From contig JAJYKQ010000066.1 of the NCBI GenBank assembly GCA_021788495.1, positions 1-5,357 of the forward strand: a DNA stretch of 5,357 nt. Direction: 5' to 3'. The translations under genes and the position numbers were made by a program. Below, piece after piece: positions 1-5,270 of this stretch (position 1 is the first letter of the stretch; each line of letters opens with the position of its first letter). The notes beneath the pieces are model-generated. The model made no database searches. It saw only the letters and a list, made by a program, of their open reading frames with translations, and was not told the origin of the DNA. The stretch comes from a bacterium (GTDB taxonomy: Bacteria > SZUA-79 > Acidulodesulfobacterales > Acidulodesulfobacteraceae).

Positions 1-186
1 TAAAGTTTTGCTCATTTCCATAGATAATTTAAGATACGACTGCGTAAGTTACGCACAAGAAAAGCCGCACCTGAAACAGTTTTATGTGGAAAATTTGGTC
101 GATACCCCTACGATAGACGAAATTGCCAAAAACTGTTCCGTCTTTACCAACTGTTTTTCGACGTCCTCATATACTACGGCGGCACA
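1..186 (+). repeat. Direct repeat, copy 1 (partner 1365-1550)
   Basis: The first 183 bases repeat at an offset of exactly 1364 with 182 of 183 identical. A further three bases (184-186) add one mismatch, A for G at 184. Homology stops abruptly after 186. The left limit is unknown because the window begins inside the repeat. Copies in the same orientation about 1.2 kb apart are substrates for homologous deletion of everything between them, including the toxin-antitoxin pair. Confidence 0.95.
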
Positions 187-188
187 GG

Positions 189-255
189 AAAAAAAGGTGT
201 CTGATTTATTTTATTCCTTTACTCACGACTGCGTTTGCATGCGGTTGGGATTTTT
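189..255 (+). repeat. Hairpin-bearing repeat element, copy A
   Basis: This block is shared with 1075-1141. It has an A-run, then a stretch (200-238) matching 1085-1122 with one indel and one mismatch, then a hairpin and a T-run (251-255). The hairpin pairs 223-233 with 240-250 around the loop TTTGCA. It has three G-T wobbles and one A-G mismatch, so it is weaker than copy B. The element begins where the sulfatase-like fragment stops. It may be a decayed mobile-element end, for example the subterminal hairpin of an IS200/IS605-type element, or a terminator moved by recombination. No transposase is present to decide. Confidence 0.6.
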
Positions 256-370
256 GAAGCCTAATTTGCCGTTTGAAATCGCTTATCCGCCTCTAACGTC
301 TGCCATATAAAAACATATAAATATTAATAAAAATAAAAAGCGGTATTCCTGAATCTCAGGCAGAAATCTA

Positions 371-400
371 TTGAAAATCGTAATGCATTAGATATATAAT
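371..400 (+). promoter_or_regulatory. Promoter of the toxin-antitoxin pair
   Basis: TTGAAA (371-376, five of six bases of the -35 consensus) is separated by 18 bp from TATAAT (395-400, perfect -10). Transcription would start near 407, leaving a leader of roughly 20 bases before the toxin ATG at 429. The spacer contains a perfect 10-bp palindrome, annotated separately. Confidence 0.65.
381..390 (+). promoter_or_regulatory. Candidate antitoxin operator palindrome
   Basis: TAATGCATTA is a perfect inverted repeat between the -35 and -10 boxes. Ribbon-helix-helix antitoxins commonly bind short palindromes in their own promoters. A protein bound here would block RNA polymerase directly. The link to the antitoxin at 730-1005 is inference, and short AT-rich palindromes arise by chance. 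Confidence 0.4.
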
Positions 401-428
401 ATATACATAAACTAAATTAAATAAAAAA

Positions 429-743
429 ATGTTAACGATGAACCTGCCGAAAAAAATAATTAACTGGAACAATGATAAAAATGAATGGTTGAAATCGGAA
501 AGAAATATATCTTTTGAAGAAATAATAGTTGCAATAGTAGAACACGATAAATTAATAGATATTATTCAAAATAACGGAAAATATATGGACCAGAAAGTTT
601 TTGTCGTTGAAATAGAAGATTATATATATTTATGTCCCTTTATCGAAAACGATAATGAAATATTTTTAAAAACTATTTATCCAAGCAGAAAGCTTACTAA
701 AACATTTTTAAACAAAGGCGGTTTGAAAAATGAAAAAGATTAA
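429..743 (+). CDS. BrnT-like type II toxin
   Basis: A 104-residue protein resembling the BrnT/COG2929-type toxin family, small RelE-fold ribonucleases that act on mRNA in the cytoplasm. Visible family features are the N-terminal pattern INW then KNEWL (residues 11-21), the SFEE block (28-31), a hydrophobic strand-rich middle (57-71) and the C-terminal IYPSRK motif (83-88), which corresponds to the conserved arginine region of these toxins. The length fits the family. No clear ribosome binding site precedes ATG 429 or the in-frame ATG 438; family members usually begin just before the INW block, so 438 is a possible true start. The last 14 bases overlap the antitoxin start, and the toxin-first order matches brnTA operons. 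Weak initiation here against a better site for the antitoxin would favour antitoxin excess. Family assignment is from motif memory only. Confidence 0.75.
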   Translation: MLTMNLPKKIINWNNDKNEWLKSERNISFEEIIVAIVEHDKLIDIIQNNGKYMDQKVFVVEIEDYIYLCPFIENDNEIFLKTIYPSRKLTKTFLNKGGLKNEKD

Positions 744-1005
744 ATATTCTGATAGCGAAGACGAGCTCAATTTATTAGATGAACTGGAAAAAGGTAATTT
801 TAAATCCGTACCCGGCGTAAAAAAAGAAATAGGCAGGATTAAAAAAATTATGCAAGACAACTTTTATTCAGAAAAGAAAATAATTAATATAAGGCTTTTA
901 AATAGGGACGTAGCAAAGATTAAAGCGCTTGCCCTTAAAGAAGGGATTCCGTATCAAGTCTTAATAAGGTCCGTTATTCACAAGTATGTCGAAAATAATA
1001 TATAA
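730..1005 (+). CDS. Ribbon-helix-helix (CopG-type) antitoxin
   Basis: A 91-residue cytoplasmic protein that should neutralise the overlapping upstream toxin and repress their shared promoter. The N-terminal half (1-48) is charged and probably wraps around the toxin, or the reverse. The C-terminal half carries the DNA-binding fold: strand IINIRL (51-56), helix 58-70, the turn EGIPYQ (71-76) and helix VLIRSVIHKYV (77-87), the typical ending of antitoxins of this class. The start at 730 lies 14 bases before the toxin stop, so translation is coupled; AAAGG at 714-718 can serve as ribosome binding site. A DUF2283-like remnant follows after 21 bases and may once have been a third gene of the operon. 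Confidence 0.8.
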   Translation: MKKIKYSDSEDELNLLDELEKGNFKSVPGVKKEIGRIKKIMQDNFYSEKKIINIRLLNRDVAKIKALALKEGIPYQVLIRSVIHKYVENNI

Positions 1006-1014
1006 TCATTAGCA

Positions 1015-1022
1015 AAAGGAGG
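1015..1022 (+). promoter_or_regulatory. Strong Shine-Dalgarno of the DUF2283-like remnant
   Basis: AAAGGAGG lies four bases before ATG 1027. It is nearly a full complement of the 16S rRNA tail and the strongest site in the window. It shows that 1027 was a genuine gene start although the gene is now cut short. Confidence 0.8.
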
Positions 1023-1026
1023 AAAA

Positions 1027-1089
1027 ATGAGACTGAAAGTAGATGAAAAAAACGATGCTTTATACTTTTGGGTCAAAAAAGTGGTCTGA
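1027..1089 (+). pseudogene. 5' fragment of a DUF2283-like gene
   Basis: The first residues, MRLKVDEKNDALYF, match the usual beginning of DUF2283 proteins, small beta-rich proteins of unknown role often found near toxin-antitoxin genes. Family members run to about 60-80 residues, but here the frame leaves the family pattern after residue 14 and stops at 20 (TGA 1087-1089), just as the hairpin repeat element begins at about 1075. The excellent ribosome binding site and 21-base gap to the antitoxin indicate a former member of that operon. The 20-residue peptide may still be translated but is unlikely to fold. Confidence 0.6.
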
Positions 1090-1141
1090 TTTATTTATTC
1101 CTTTACTCCCGACTGCGTTTGCTCGTAGCCGGGAGTTTTTT
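1075..1141 (+). repeat. Hairpin-bearing repeat element, copy B
   Basis: This is the better-preserved partner of 189-255, in the same orientation. It shares the A-run, the stretch TCTGATTTATTT and the block from ATTCCTTTACTC to GCGTTTGC, then a strong hairpin and a T-run. As with copy A, it starts exactly where a gene (DUF2283-like) is cut. The upstream part shows no coding pattern. It is likely one end of a small mobile or recombining sequence, or a carried-along terminator. Confidence 0.6.
1105..1141 (+). terminator. Rho-independent terminator-like hairpin
   Basis: ACTCCCG (1105-1111) pairs perfectly with CGGGAGT (1130-1136). After one A-C mismatch (1112/1129) the stem continues 1113-1117 with 1124-1128, including one G-T wobble, closing on the loop TTTGCT (1118-1123). 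A run of six T (1136-1141) follows. This would end the transcript of the toxin, antitoxin and DUF2283-like remnant. The bulged stem is also compatible with a subterminal hairpin of an IS200/IS605-type element. Confidence 0.7.
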
Positions 1142-1159
1142 ATAAAACATAGCCATTTA

Positions 1160-1188
1160 TTGAAGATAAATGTAAAAAGAAATACAAT
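1160..1188 (+). promoter_or_regulatory. Promoter-like site before the second BrnT-like fragment
   Basis: TTGAAG (1160-1165) is followed after 17 bp by TACAAT (1183-1188, five of six bases of the -10 consensus). Transcription would start at about ATG 1195, giving an almost leaderless message. That fits the absence of any ribosome binding site there. In such AT-rich DNA a chance match is possible. Confidence 0.4.
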
Positions 1189-1194
1189 GTATAT

Positions 1195-1314
1195 ATGAAT
1201 ATAGAATGGGACGACGTTAAAAATGAGCTGCTAAAAAAAAGAGGTATTTGCTTCGAAGATGTTATAGCAGCCTTGCAAACAAACAAGTTAATTGCAGTAA
1301 AAGAGCATAAATAA
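1195..1314 (+). pseudogene. 5' fragment of a second BrnT-like toxin gene
   Basis: The frame encodes 39 residues beginning MNIEWDDVKNELLKKR and continuing GICFEDVIAALQ. It lines up with the first half of the toxin at 429-743: the W, KNE, LK, FE and I-x-A positions are shared. It stops (TAA 1312-1314) where family members continue into the strand-rich middle and the C-terminal arginine motif, so the catalytic half is absent. It is not a copy of the neighbouring toxin, since the sequences differ throughout, so it derives from another toxin locus. No matching antitoxin follows. Instead the intact sulfatase-like gene begins 36 bases later. Confidence 0.6.
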
Positions 1315-1336
1315 ATTTTGATTAATTTTATTATAT

Positions 1337-1341
1337 AGGAG
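1337..1341 (+). promoter_or_regulatory. Ribosome binding site of the fusion gene
   Basis: AGGAG lies nine bases before ATG 1351 and fixes that start. The sequence between and around is AT-only (TATTATATATG), which should keep the site unstructured. No convincing promoter could be placed between 1314 and 1337. Confidence 0.75.
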
Positions 1342-1350
1342 ATATTATAT

Positions 1351-3708
1351 ATGCCAGAAGGCTCTAAAGTTTTGCTCATTTCCATAGATAATTTAAGATA
1401 CGACTGCGTAAGTTACGCACAAGAAAAGCCGCACCTGAAACAGTTTTATGTGGAAAATTTGGTCGATACCCCTACGATAGACGAAATTGCCGAAAACTGT
1501 TCCGTCTTTACCAACTGTTTTTCGACGTCCTCATATACTACGGCGGCGCATGCTTCGCTGTTCACGGGCCTTTATCCCTCCAGGCACGGCGTAAGGCCGT
1601 TTTTTTATAAAAAATTGAACAGGGAAAGCGTAACTTTGGCCGAAATTTACAAAAAAAACGGGTATAAAACTGTTTTGTATTCCGACGTTATCGAGCTTTT
1701 TCAGCCGGTAGGGCTTACCAAAGGTTTCGATTTCGTTTTTGCGGGCGATATAAAAGAACTGTTTAAACATCTTTCGTCTTATCAAAAAGACGAAAAGGTC
1801 TTCTGTTTCGTCCATCTGTTCGACGCCCACGAGCCGTATATTTATTCGCAAAACTATAACGAAAACCGGTATAACGACGAATATTATTCCTTTATGAATA
1901 AAATGTCGGCGGTCTATAAGATACCGGTAGTAAGCAACGACCCTTTTGCCCTCTGGAATAATTTTTCGGGCAAAGTGAACTATAACGTCCAGATAATGCT
2001 TCCCGCATATATTTACGGAATAAACAAGTTCGACAAGGGGCGTTTCAGGCATATTTATAATACCCTTAAAGATTTCGGCTATTTCGGCGAAGAAAACATA
2101 TATTCTATTTTTGCCGACCACGGGGAAGGCAGGATAGCCCAATTCGACCAGCCTGTTTTCGGGCACATGGGGGAGCTGTTCGACGAGGTAATCCATATTC
2201 CTTTCATTCTTCATGCCCCTCAGCTTAAAAAAGAGTTCATTGGCAGGCTTGTTTCTATAGCGGATATATTTCCCGCGCTGGTTTCTTTGTCGGAATTAAA
2301 TATAGGTTCTTCCGTTCCCGCGGAAAGCCCGCGGCAGGAACAAGAAAACGCTTCAGATTCAGACGCTTCGGGTTTAGATATAGACGGTCAATCTTTCTTG
2401 GCTGATACCGAAAGAGAATACTGCTATTCGGAATTTTGCACGCAAAATATGTATAACGAAATTATGCAGTTTACGTCCGCCGTTTACGACAGGAATAAAA
2501 ACGGCGCGTCTTTAAAAGATAAATATTTCCTGTCGCAGAGGTCCATAAGGACGAAGGATAAAAAATATATGTTCATACCGGACAACATTACTCCGGCGGA
2601 AGGCAAAAAAATCGTAGAAAACGTAAATCTGTCCGACGAAGATTTTATCATAGAAATGTTTAATATGGTTATGCGGAAAAGGATAAGCAAACCGGAGTAT
2701 TTATATCTTCTAAATTCGCTTAAATCCAAACAGGCTACCAGGGCAAGCGTTTATCAGGGCATGGTTTCCGCTGAAATTTACAATAGGCCGAAAAATTTCT
2801 ATTTCGACCTTATAAGCGACCCGATGGAAGAAACGCCGGTAATATTAAACGTTGCCCTTACCGATTCGGCGAAATATATCGAAATTTTAAATAAAATAGA
2901 AAAAAGCGCCGTTATTTCGGAAAACTTATTCGACGGCGGCGGGGCAGGCGGCGCCGGAAACGGGGAGAGGGCAAAAATTGTATTCGCCCAGCCGGAATCT
3001 GGTGCGGGGGTTGACGAAGAAAACGCCTCGGCTGAGTTTCTAAACCAGAAAGCCTCGTTAAGCATGGAAATAATTAAAGAAGCTTACGACAGGTTCGGGG
3101 ATAAAGTGGGCTTAGCCTTTACGGGCGGGAAAGACTCCTCCGTCCTGCTCGACTTAACAAGAAGGGCGTTTGACGGAAAAATTCCGTTTAAAGTTATAAC
3201 CATTGACACTTCCGCCGAGTTCCCGGAAATTAGAGAATTTATAGAAAAATTAAAACAGGCATGGGGGTTCGACCTTTTAACTTATTCTAACAAAGAAGCG
3301 ATTAAGGCGGGTTACCCGATAGCCAAAGACAAAGCTGACTGCTGCAATGCCCTCAAAACCATGCCTTTAAAACAGTCTATTAAAGACCTGCACCTTAAAG
3401 CGATGATGACCGGCATAAGAAAAGACGAAAACGAAGCCCGCGCGAACGAGGTTTATTTTTCCAAAAGGAAAGACCCGCACCATTTCAGGGTTCACCCCAT
3501 ACTGCACTTTACGGAGGCGGATATCTGGAGTTATATAAAATTAAATAATCTTCCTTATTGCAAGCTTTACGAGGAGGGTTACAGGTCTATAGACTGCGCC
3601 CCATGCACGCAAAAAACTACAATGGACAAATCTATCGCCGAACGTTCGGGACGCTCTCAGGACAAAGAAGCGGCTATGGATAAGTTGAGGAAGCTGGGAT
3701 ATTTTTAA
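1351..3708 (+). CDS. Sulfatase-like / PAPS-reductase-family fusion protein
   Basis: A 785-residue, probably cytoplasmic protein with no signal peptide or membrane segment. Residues 7 to about 500 form an alkaline-phosphatase-superfamily (sulfatase-like) hydrolase: metal-site SIDNLRYD (11-18), nucleophile region TTAAHASLFTG (63-73) then YPSRHG, the FDAHEPY block (157-163), metal-site ADHGEG (255-260), GHMGELFDE (271-279) and the closing YFDLISDP (484-491). The sulfatase Cys or Ser is replaced by Thr63. An acidic, probably disordered insert spans about 321-356. A Gly/Ala-rich linker (529-538) leads to a PP-loop domain (about 565-785): TGGKDSS (591-597), Cys664-Cys665, GIRKDE (688-693), CxxC (749-752) and ERSGRSQDKE (764-773). 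PP-loop domains of this family bind ATP, APS or PAPS. The paired cysteines resemble the iron-sulfur ligands of APS reductases, but the terminal catalytic Cys of those enzymes is missing. The substrate is unknown. Confidence 0.85.
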   Translation: MPEGSKVLLISIDNLRYDCVSYAQEKPHLKQFYVENLVDTPTIDEIAENCSVFTNCFSTSSYTTAAHASLFTGLYPSRHGVRPFFYKKLNRESVTLAEIYKKNGYKTVLYSDVIELFQPVGLTKGFDFVFAGDIKELFKHLSSYQKDEKVFCFVHLFDAHEPYIYSQNYNENRYNDEYYSFMNKMSAVYKIPVVSNDPFALWNNFSGKVNYNVQIMLPAYIYGINKFDKGRFRHIYNTLKDFGYFGEENIYSIFADHGEGRIAQFDQPVFGHMGELFDEVIHIPFILHAPQLKKEFIGRLVSIADIFPALVSLSELNIGSSVPAESPRQEQENASDSDASGLDIDGQSFLADTEREYCYSEFCTQNMYNEIMQFTSAVYDRNKNGASLKDKYFLSQRSIRTKDKKYMFIPDNITPAEGKKIVENVNLSDEDFIIEMFNMVMRKRISKPEYLYLLNSLKSKQATRASVYQGMVSAEIYNRPKNFYFDLISDPMEETPVILNVALTDSAKYIEILNKIEKSAVISENLFDGGGAGGAGNGERAKIVFAQPESGAGVDEENASAEFLNQKASLSMEIIKEAYDRFGDKVGLAFTGGKDSSVLLDLTRRAFDGKIPFKVITIDTSAEFPEIREFIEKLKQAWGFDLLTYSNKEAIKAGYPIAKDKADCCNALKTMPLKQSIKDLHLKAMMTGIRKDENEARANEVYFSKRKDPHHFRVHPILHFTEADIWSYIKLNNLPYCKLYEEGYRSIDCAPCTQKTTMDKSIAERSGRSQDKEAAMDKLRKLGYF
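1365..1550 (+). repeat. Direct repeat, copy 2 (partner 1-186)
   Basis: This is the intact-gene copy of the duplicated segment, covering codons 5 to 67 of the fusion gene. The match with copy 1 ends in the codons for Ala66-His67, in the middle of the nucleophile motif. Confidence 0.95.
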
Positions 3709-3855
3709 TTAAAGGAAATAGTCGGCGGTCTTGCCGTAACGGTAAAAGAGCTTGCCGCAGCGCAAAAAAAGACAAAGGAAACCGTCAGGAGTCTTGTTGT
3801 AGATATGGACGGCGTCAAAAAACAGCATCCGATTTTATTTAAAACAATATGCTAA
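3709..3855 (+). pseudogene. Remnant of a coiled-coil (DUF3782-like) gene
   Basis: Directly after the stop of the fusion gene, and in the same frame, an open stretch reads LKEIVGGLAVTVKELAAAQ, then KKTKETVRSLVVDMDGVKKQ, ending at TAA 3853-3855. The spacing of ELAAAQKKT and the helix-favouring composition resemble the repeated coiled-coil segment of DUF3782-type proteins, which usually carry a nuclease-like C-terminal domain. There is no start codon before an internal ATG, no downstream domain, and its end overlaps the convergent ATPase gene by 17 bases. A decayed fragment is the best reading. It could also be a former C-terminal continuation of the fusion gene. The family match is from memory and weak. 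Confidence 0.35.
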
Positions 3856-5143
3856 CCGGAATCGCATAAATATTTTTTCCAAAGGGTAGTATCTTGTCGC
3901 CCGCATACAGCACGAAGCCTGATTTAAAATTTTCGATATTTTCCTTCAAACCTATAATATGTTTAAAGTCTTTTTCGCTAACCGTTTGAGACATTTTGAC
4001 TTCTATCGCTATGATTTGCCCGTCTTTTTGCAAAATAAAATCTATTTCTTCCTTGTCGTGGGTTCTGTAAAAATAAAGCCCGGACGGATAATTTAAATAT
4101 TTTATTCCTTTTAACAATTCCGAAAATACGAAAGTTTCGAGTATGGCGCCGTTATAACGCGAATTAATAAAATCTTCTACGGAGTTAATGCCGAGCATAT
4201 AAGACAATATACCGCTGTCGGTCATATATATCTTAGGCATTTTAACAAATCTTTTATTAATATTTTTACTAAAAGGAGTCAGGATATAAATCTGATAAAC
4301 TTTTTGTAGCAAATAAATATAGTTATCTAACGTTTTATTGTCTATACCCGCGTCTTTAGAAAGTTCGGATTTATTAAATAAATTCGCGGATAGAGGCGCT
4401 ATCATATTTAGCATTCTGATAAATTTATCTATATGCCTGAGTTCCCCTATATCCCTTACGTCTCTTTCTATATAAGTCATTACGTAAGAACTGAACCATA
4501 TGCGCCTTATTTTTTCCGAATCTAAGCGCTGCACTCCCGGATAGCCGCCTTTAATAATTTGCGTAAATATCGATGTTTGATTTATTTTTGGAACAACAAA
4601 ATTTTCTATGCCGCTTTTAAACAATATATCCGCTATATTTTCTTTTTTATATGCAATTTCTTTAGCCGTTAAAGGAAAAAGTTCGAATATTCCAATTCTT
4701 CCGGCAAGCGTGTCGGCGATATTTTTAAACGAAATTATATCCGAAGAACCGGTCAAAAGAAAACGCCCCGGAGTTTTGTTAGAATCTACGTCGTATTTAA
4801 TAGTATTTAAAATTTCCGGTACTTTTTGTATTTCATCTAAGACGACCGGTTTTTTAAGATTTTTAATAAAAGAAACAGGATCTGATTTGGAAGAGTTATA
4901 TGCGTTTATATCGTCGAAAGTAACGTAATTTTCAAATATCTGCATAGCCAAGGTGGACTTTCCGGTCTGCCTTGCTCCAGTTATTAAAGTTACGGGGAAT
5001 GATTTTAATGATTCTATTACGCCGGGCATTATTATCCTTGGAAATAAAGTTCTGCTTTCGTTCGAATCTTTTTTCAACCTATCAGGATTATTAGGATTCA
5101 TTATAGTAGTATGCTCATTTAATATTAAGTAATATAATACCAT
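3839..5143 (-). CDS. AAA_14/DUF4143-type ATPase
   Basis: A 434-residue cytoplasmic ATPase of the large family combining an AAA domain with a C-terminal DUF4143 domain; the biological role of the family is poorly defined. Walker A is GARQTGKST (56-64), Walker B is VVLDEIQ (100-106) and the sensor-like strand is LLTGSS (129-134). YIERDVRDIGEL (224-235) is the usual block before the winged-helix-like DUF4143 start (about 250-290). The C-terminus has a PD-(D/E)XK-like pattern: Glu336 in ILETFVFSELL, Asp368 in EEIDFIL and Glu381-Lys383 in IAIEVK, so nuclease-type folding is likely. The start is uncertain: ATG 5143 or 5101 keeps the family's conserved N-terminal Arg (FPRII), whereas ATG 5029 has the only good ribosome binding site (AAGGA, 5035-5039) but loses it. 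The gene stands alone, convergent with the fusion gene. Confidence 0.85.
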   Translation of the reverse strand: MVLYYLILNEHTTIMNPNNPDRLKKDSNESRTLFPRIIMPGVIESLKSFPVTLITGARQTGKSTLAMQIFENYVTFDDINAYNSSKSDPVSFIKNLKKPVVLDEIQKVPEILNTIKYDVDSNKTPGRFLLTGSSDIISFKNIADTLAGRIGIFELFPLTAKEIAYKKENIADILFKSGIENFVVPKINQTSIFTQIIKGGYPGVQRLDSEKIRRIWFSSYVMTYIERDVRDIGELRHIDKFIRMLNMIAPLSANLFNKSELSKDAGIDNKTLDNYIYLLQKVYQIYILTPFSKNINKRFVKMPKIYMTDSGILSYMLGINSVEDFINSRYNGAILETFVFSELLKGIKYLNYPSGLYFYRTHDKEEIDFILQKDGQIIAIEVKMSQTVSEKDFKHIIGLKENIENFKSGFVLYAGDKILPFGKNIYAIPVSILF

Positions 5144-5167
5144 AATATTTTAAATTTTACAATCTGG

Positions 5168-5197
5168 ATATTAAGTTTACTCTGTATTCATTGTCAA
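5168..5197 (-). promoter_or_regulatory. Promoter of the ATPase gene
   Basis: On the minus strand a perfect TTGACA -35 (5192-5197) is followed after 18 bp by TAATAT (5168-5173, four of six bases of the -10 consensus). Transcription would start near 5161, leaving about 17 bases to ATG 5143 or 60 to ATG 5101. This supports a transcript covering the longer start choices. Confidence 0.55.
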
Positions 5198-5270
5198 AAT
5201 TTATTTATTTATTTTTCTTTTTAAAAATTAAAATATATTAAATAAAGTTATCCCGCGCTTCCGGACTTTT

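Larger units (their letters stand above)
1..310 (+). pseudogene. Truncated duplicate of the sulfatase-like gene 5' end
   Basis: This is a gene fragment open at the left edge. Bases 1-183 match 1365-1547 of the intact gene with one mismatch (128 A, 1492 G), so they encode residues 6-65 of that protein with one change, Glu48 to Lys. The fragment keeps the metal-site start (SIDNLRYD) and the Thr-Thr of the nucleophile motif, then breaks before the conserved His. From about base 187 the frame runs by chance through an unrelated hairpin element and 17 to 19 further codons to a TAA at 308-310. The tail shows no recognisable domain. No functional sulfatase fold is possible from about 60 residues. 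The true start, presumably a MPEG-type start as in the intact copy, lies outside the window. The near identity implies a recent duplication, or an assembly artefact at a repeat. Confidence 0.8.

Noticed and set aside
348..360. Small palindrome CCTGA-ATC-TCAGG before the toxin promoter
   Set aside because: The stem is only five base pairs, no T-run follows and no second copy was seen, so it does not support a terminator or operator.
1140..1385. An 81-codon minus-strand frame over the BrnT-like fragment
   Set aside because: AT-rich shadow of the plus-strand fragment and the start of the fusion gene, with no family pattern.
1531..2214. A 227-codon open frame on the minus strand
   Set aside because: It lies wholly opposite the sulfatase-like domain, whose motifs are all in the plus-strand frame, and its translation shows no recognisable domain and no ribosome binding site.
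2484..3065. Two minus-strand open frames of about 80-90 codons (2484-2729 and 2799-3065)
   Set aside because: They mirror the fusion gene, one of them the GC-rich linker. Composition explains the open frames.
3723..3736. CGGC/GCCG hairpin just after the fusion gene as a terminator
   Set aside because: The stem has four pairs and no T-run follows. It lies inside the coiled-coil-like remnant, so chance is likelier.
4608..4928. A 106-codon plus-strand frame inside the ATPase gene
   Set aside because: It is antisense to the Walker A/B region, whose motifs are clear on the minus strand.
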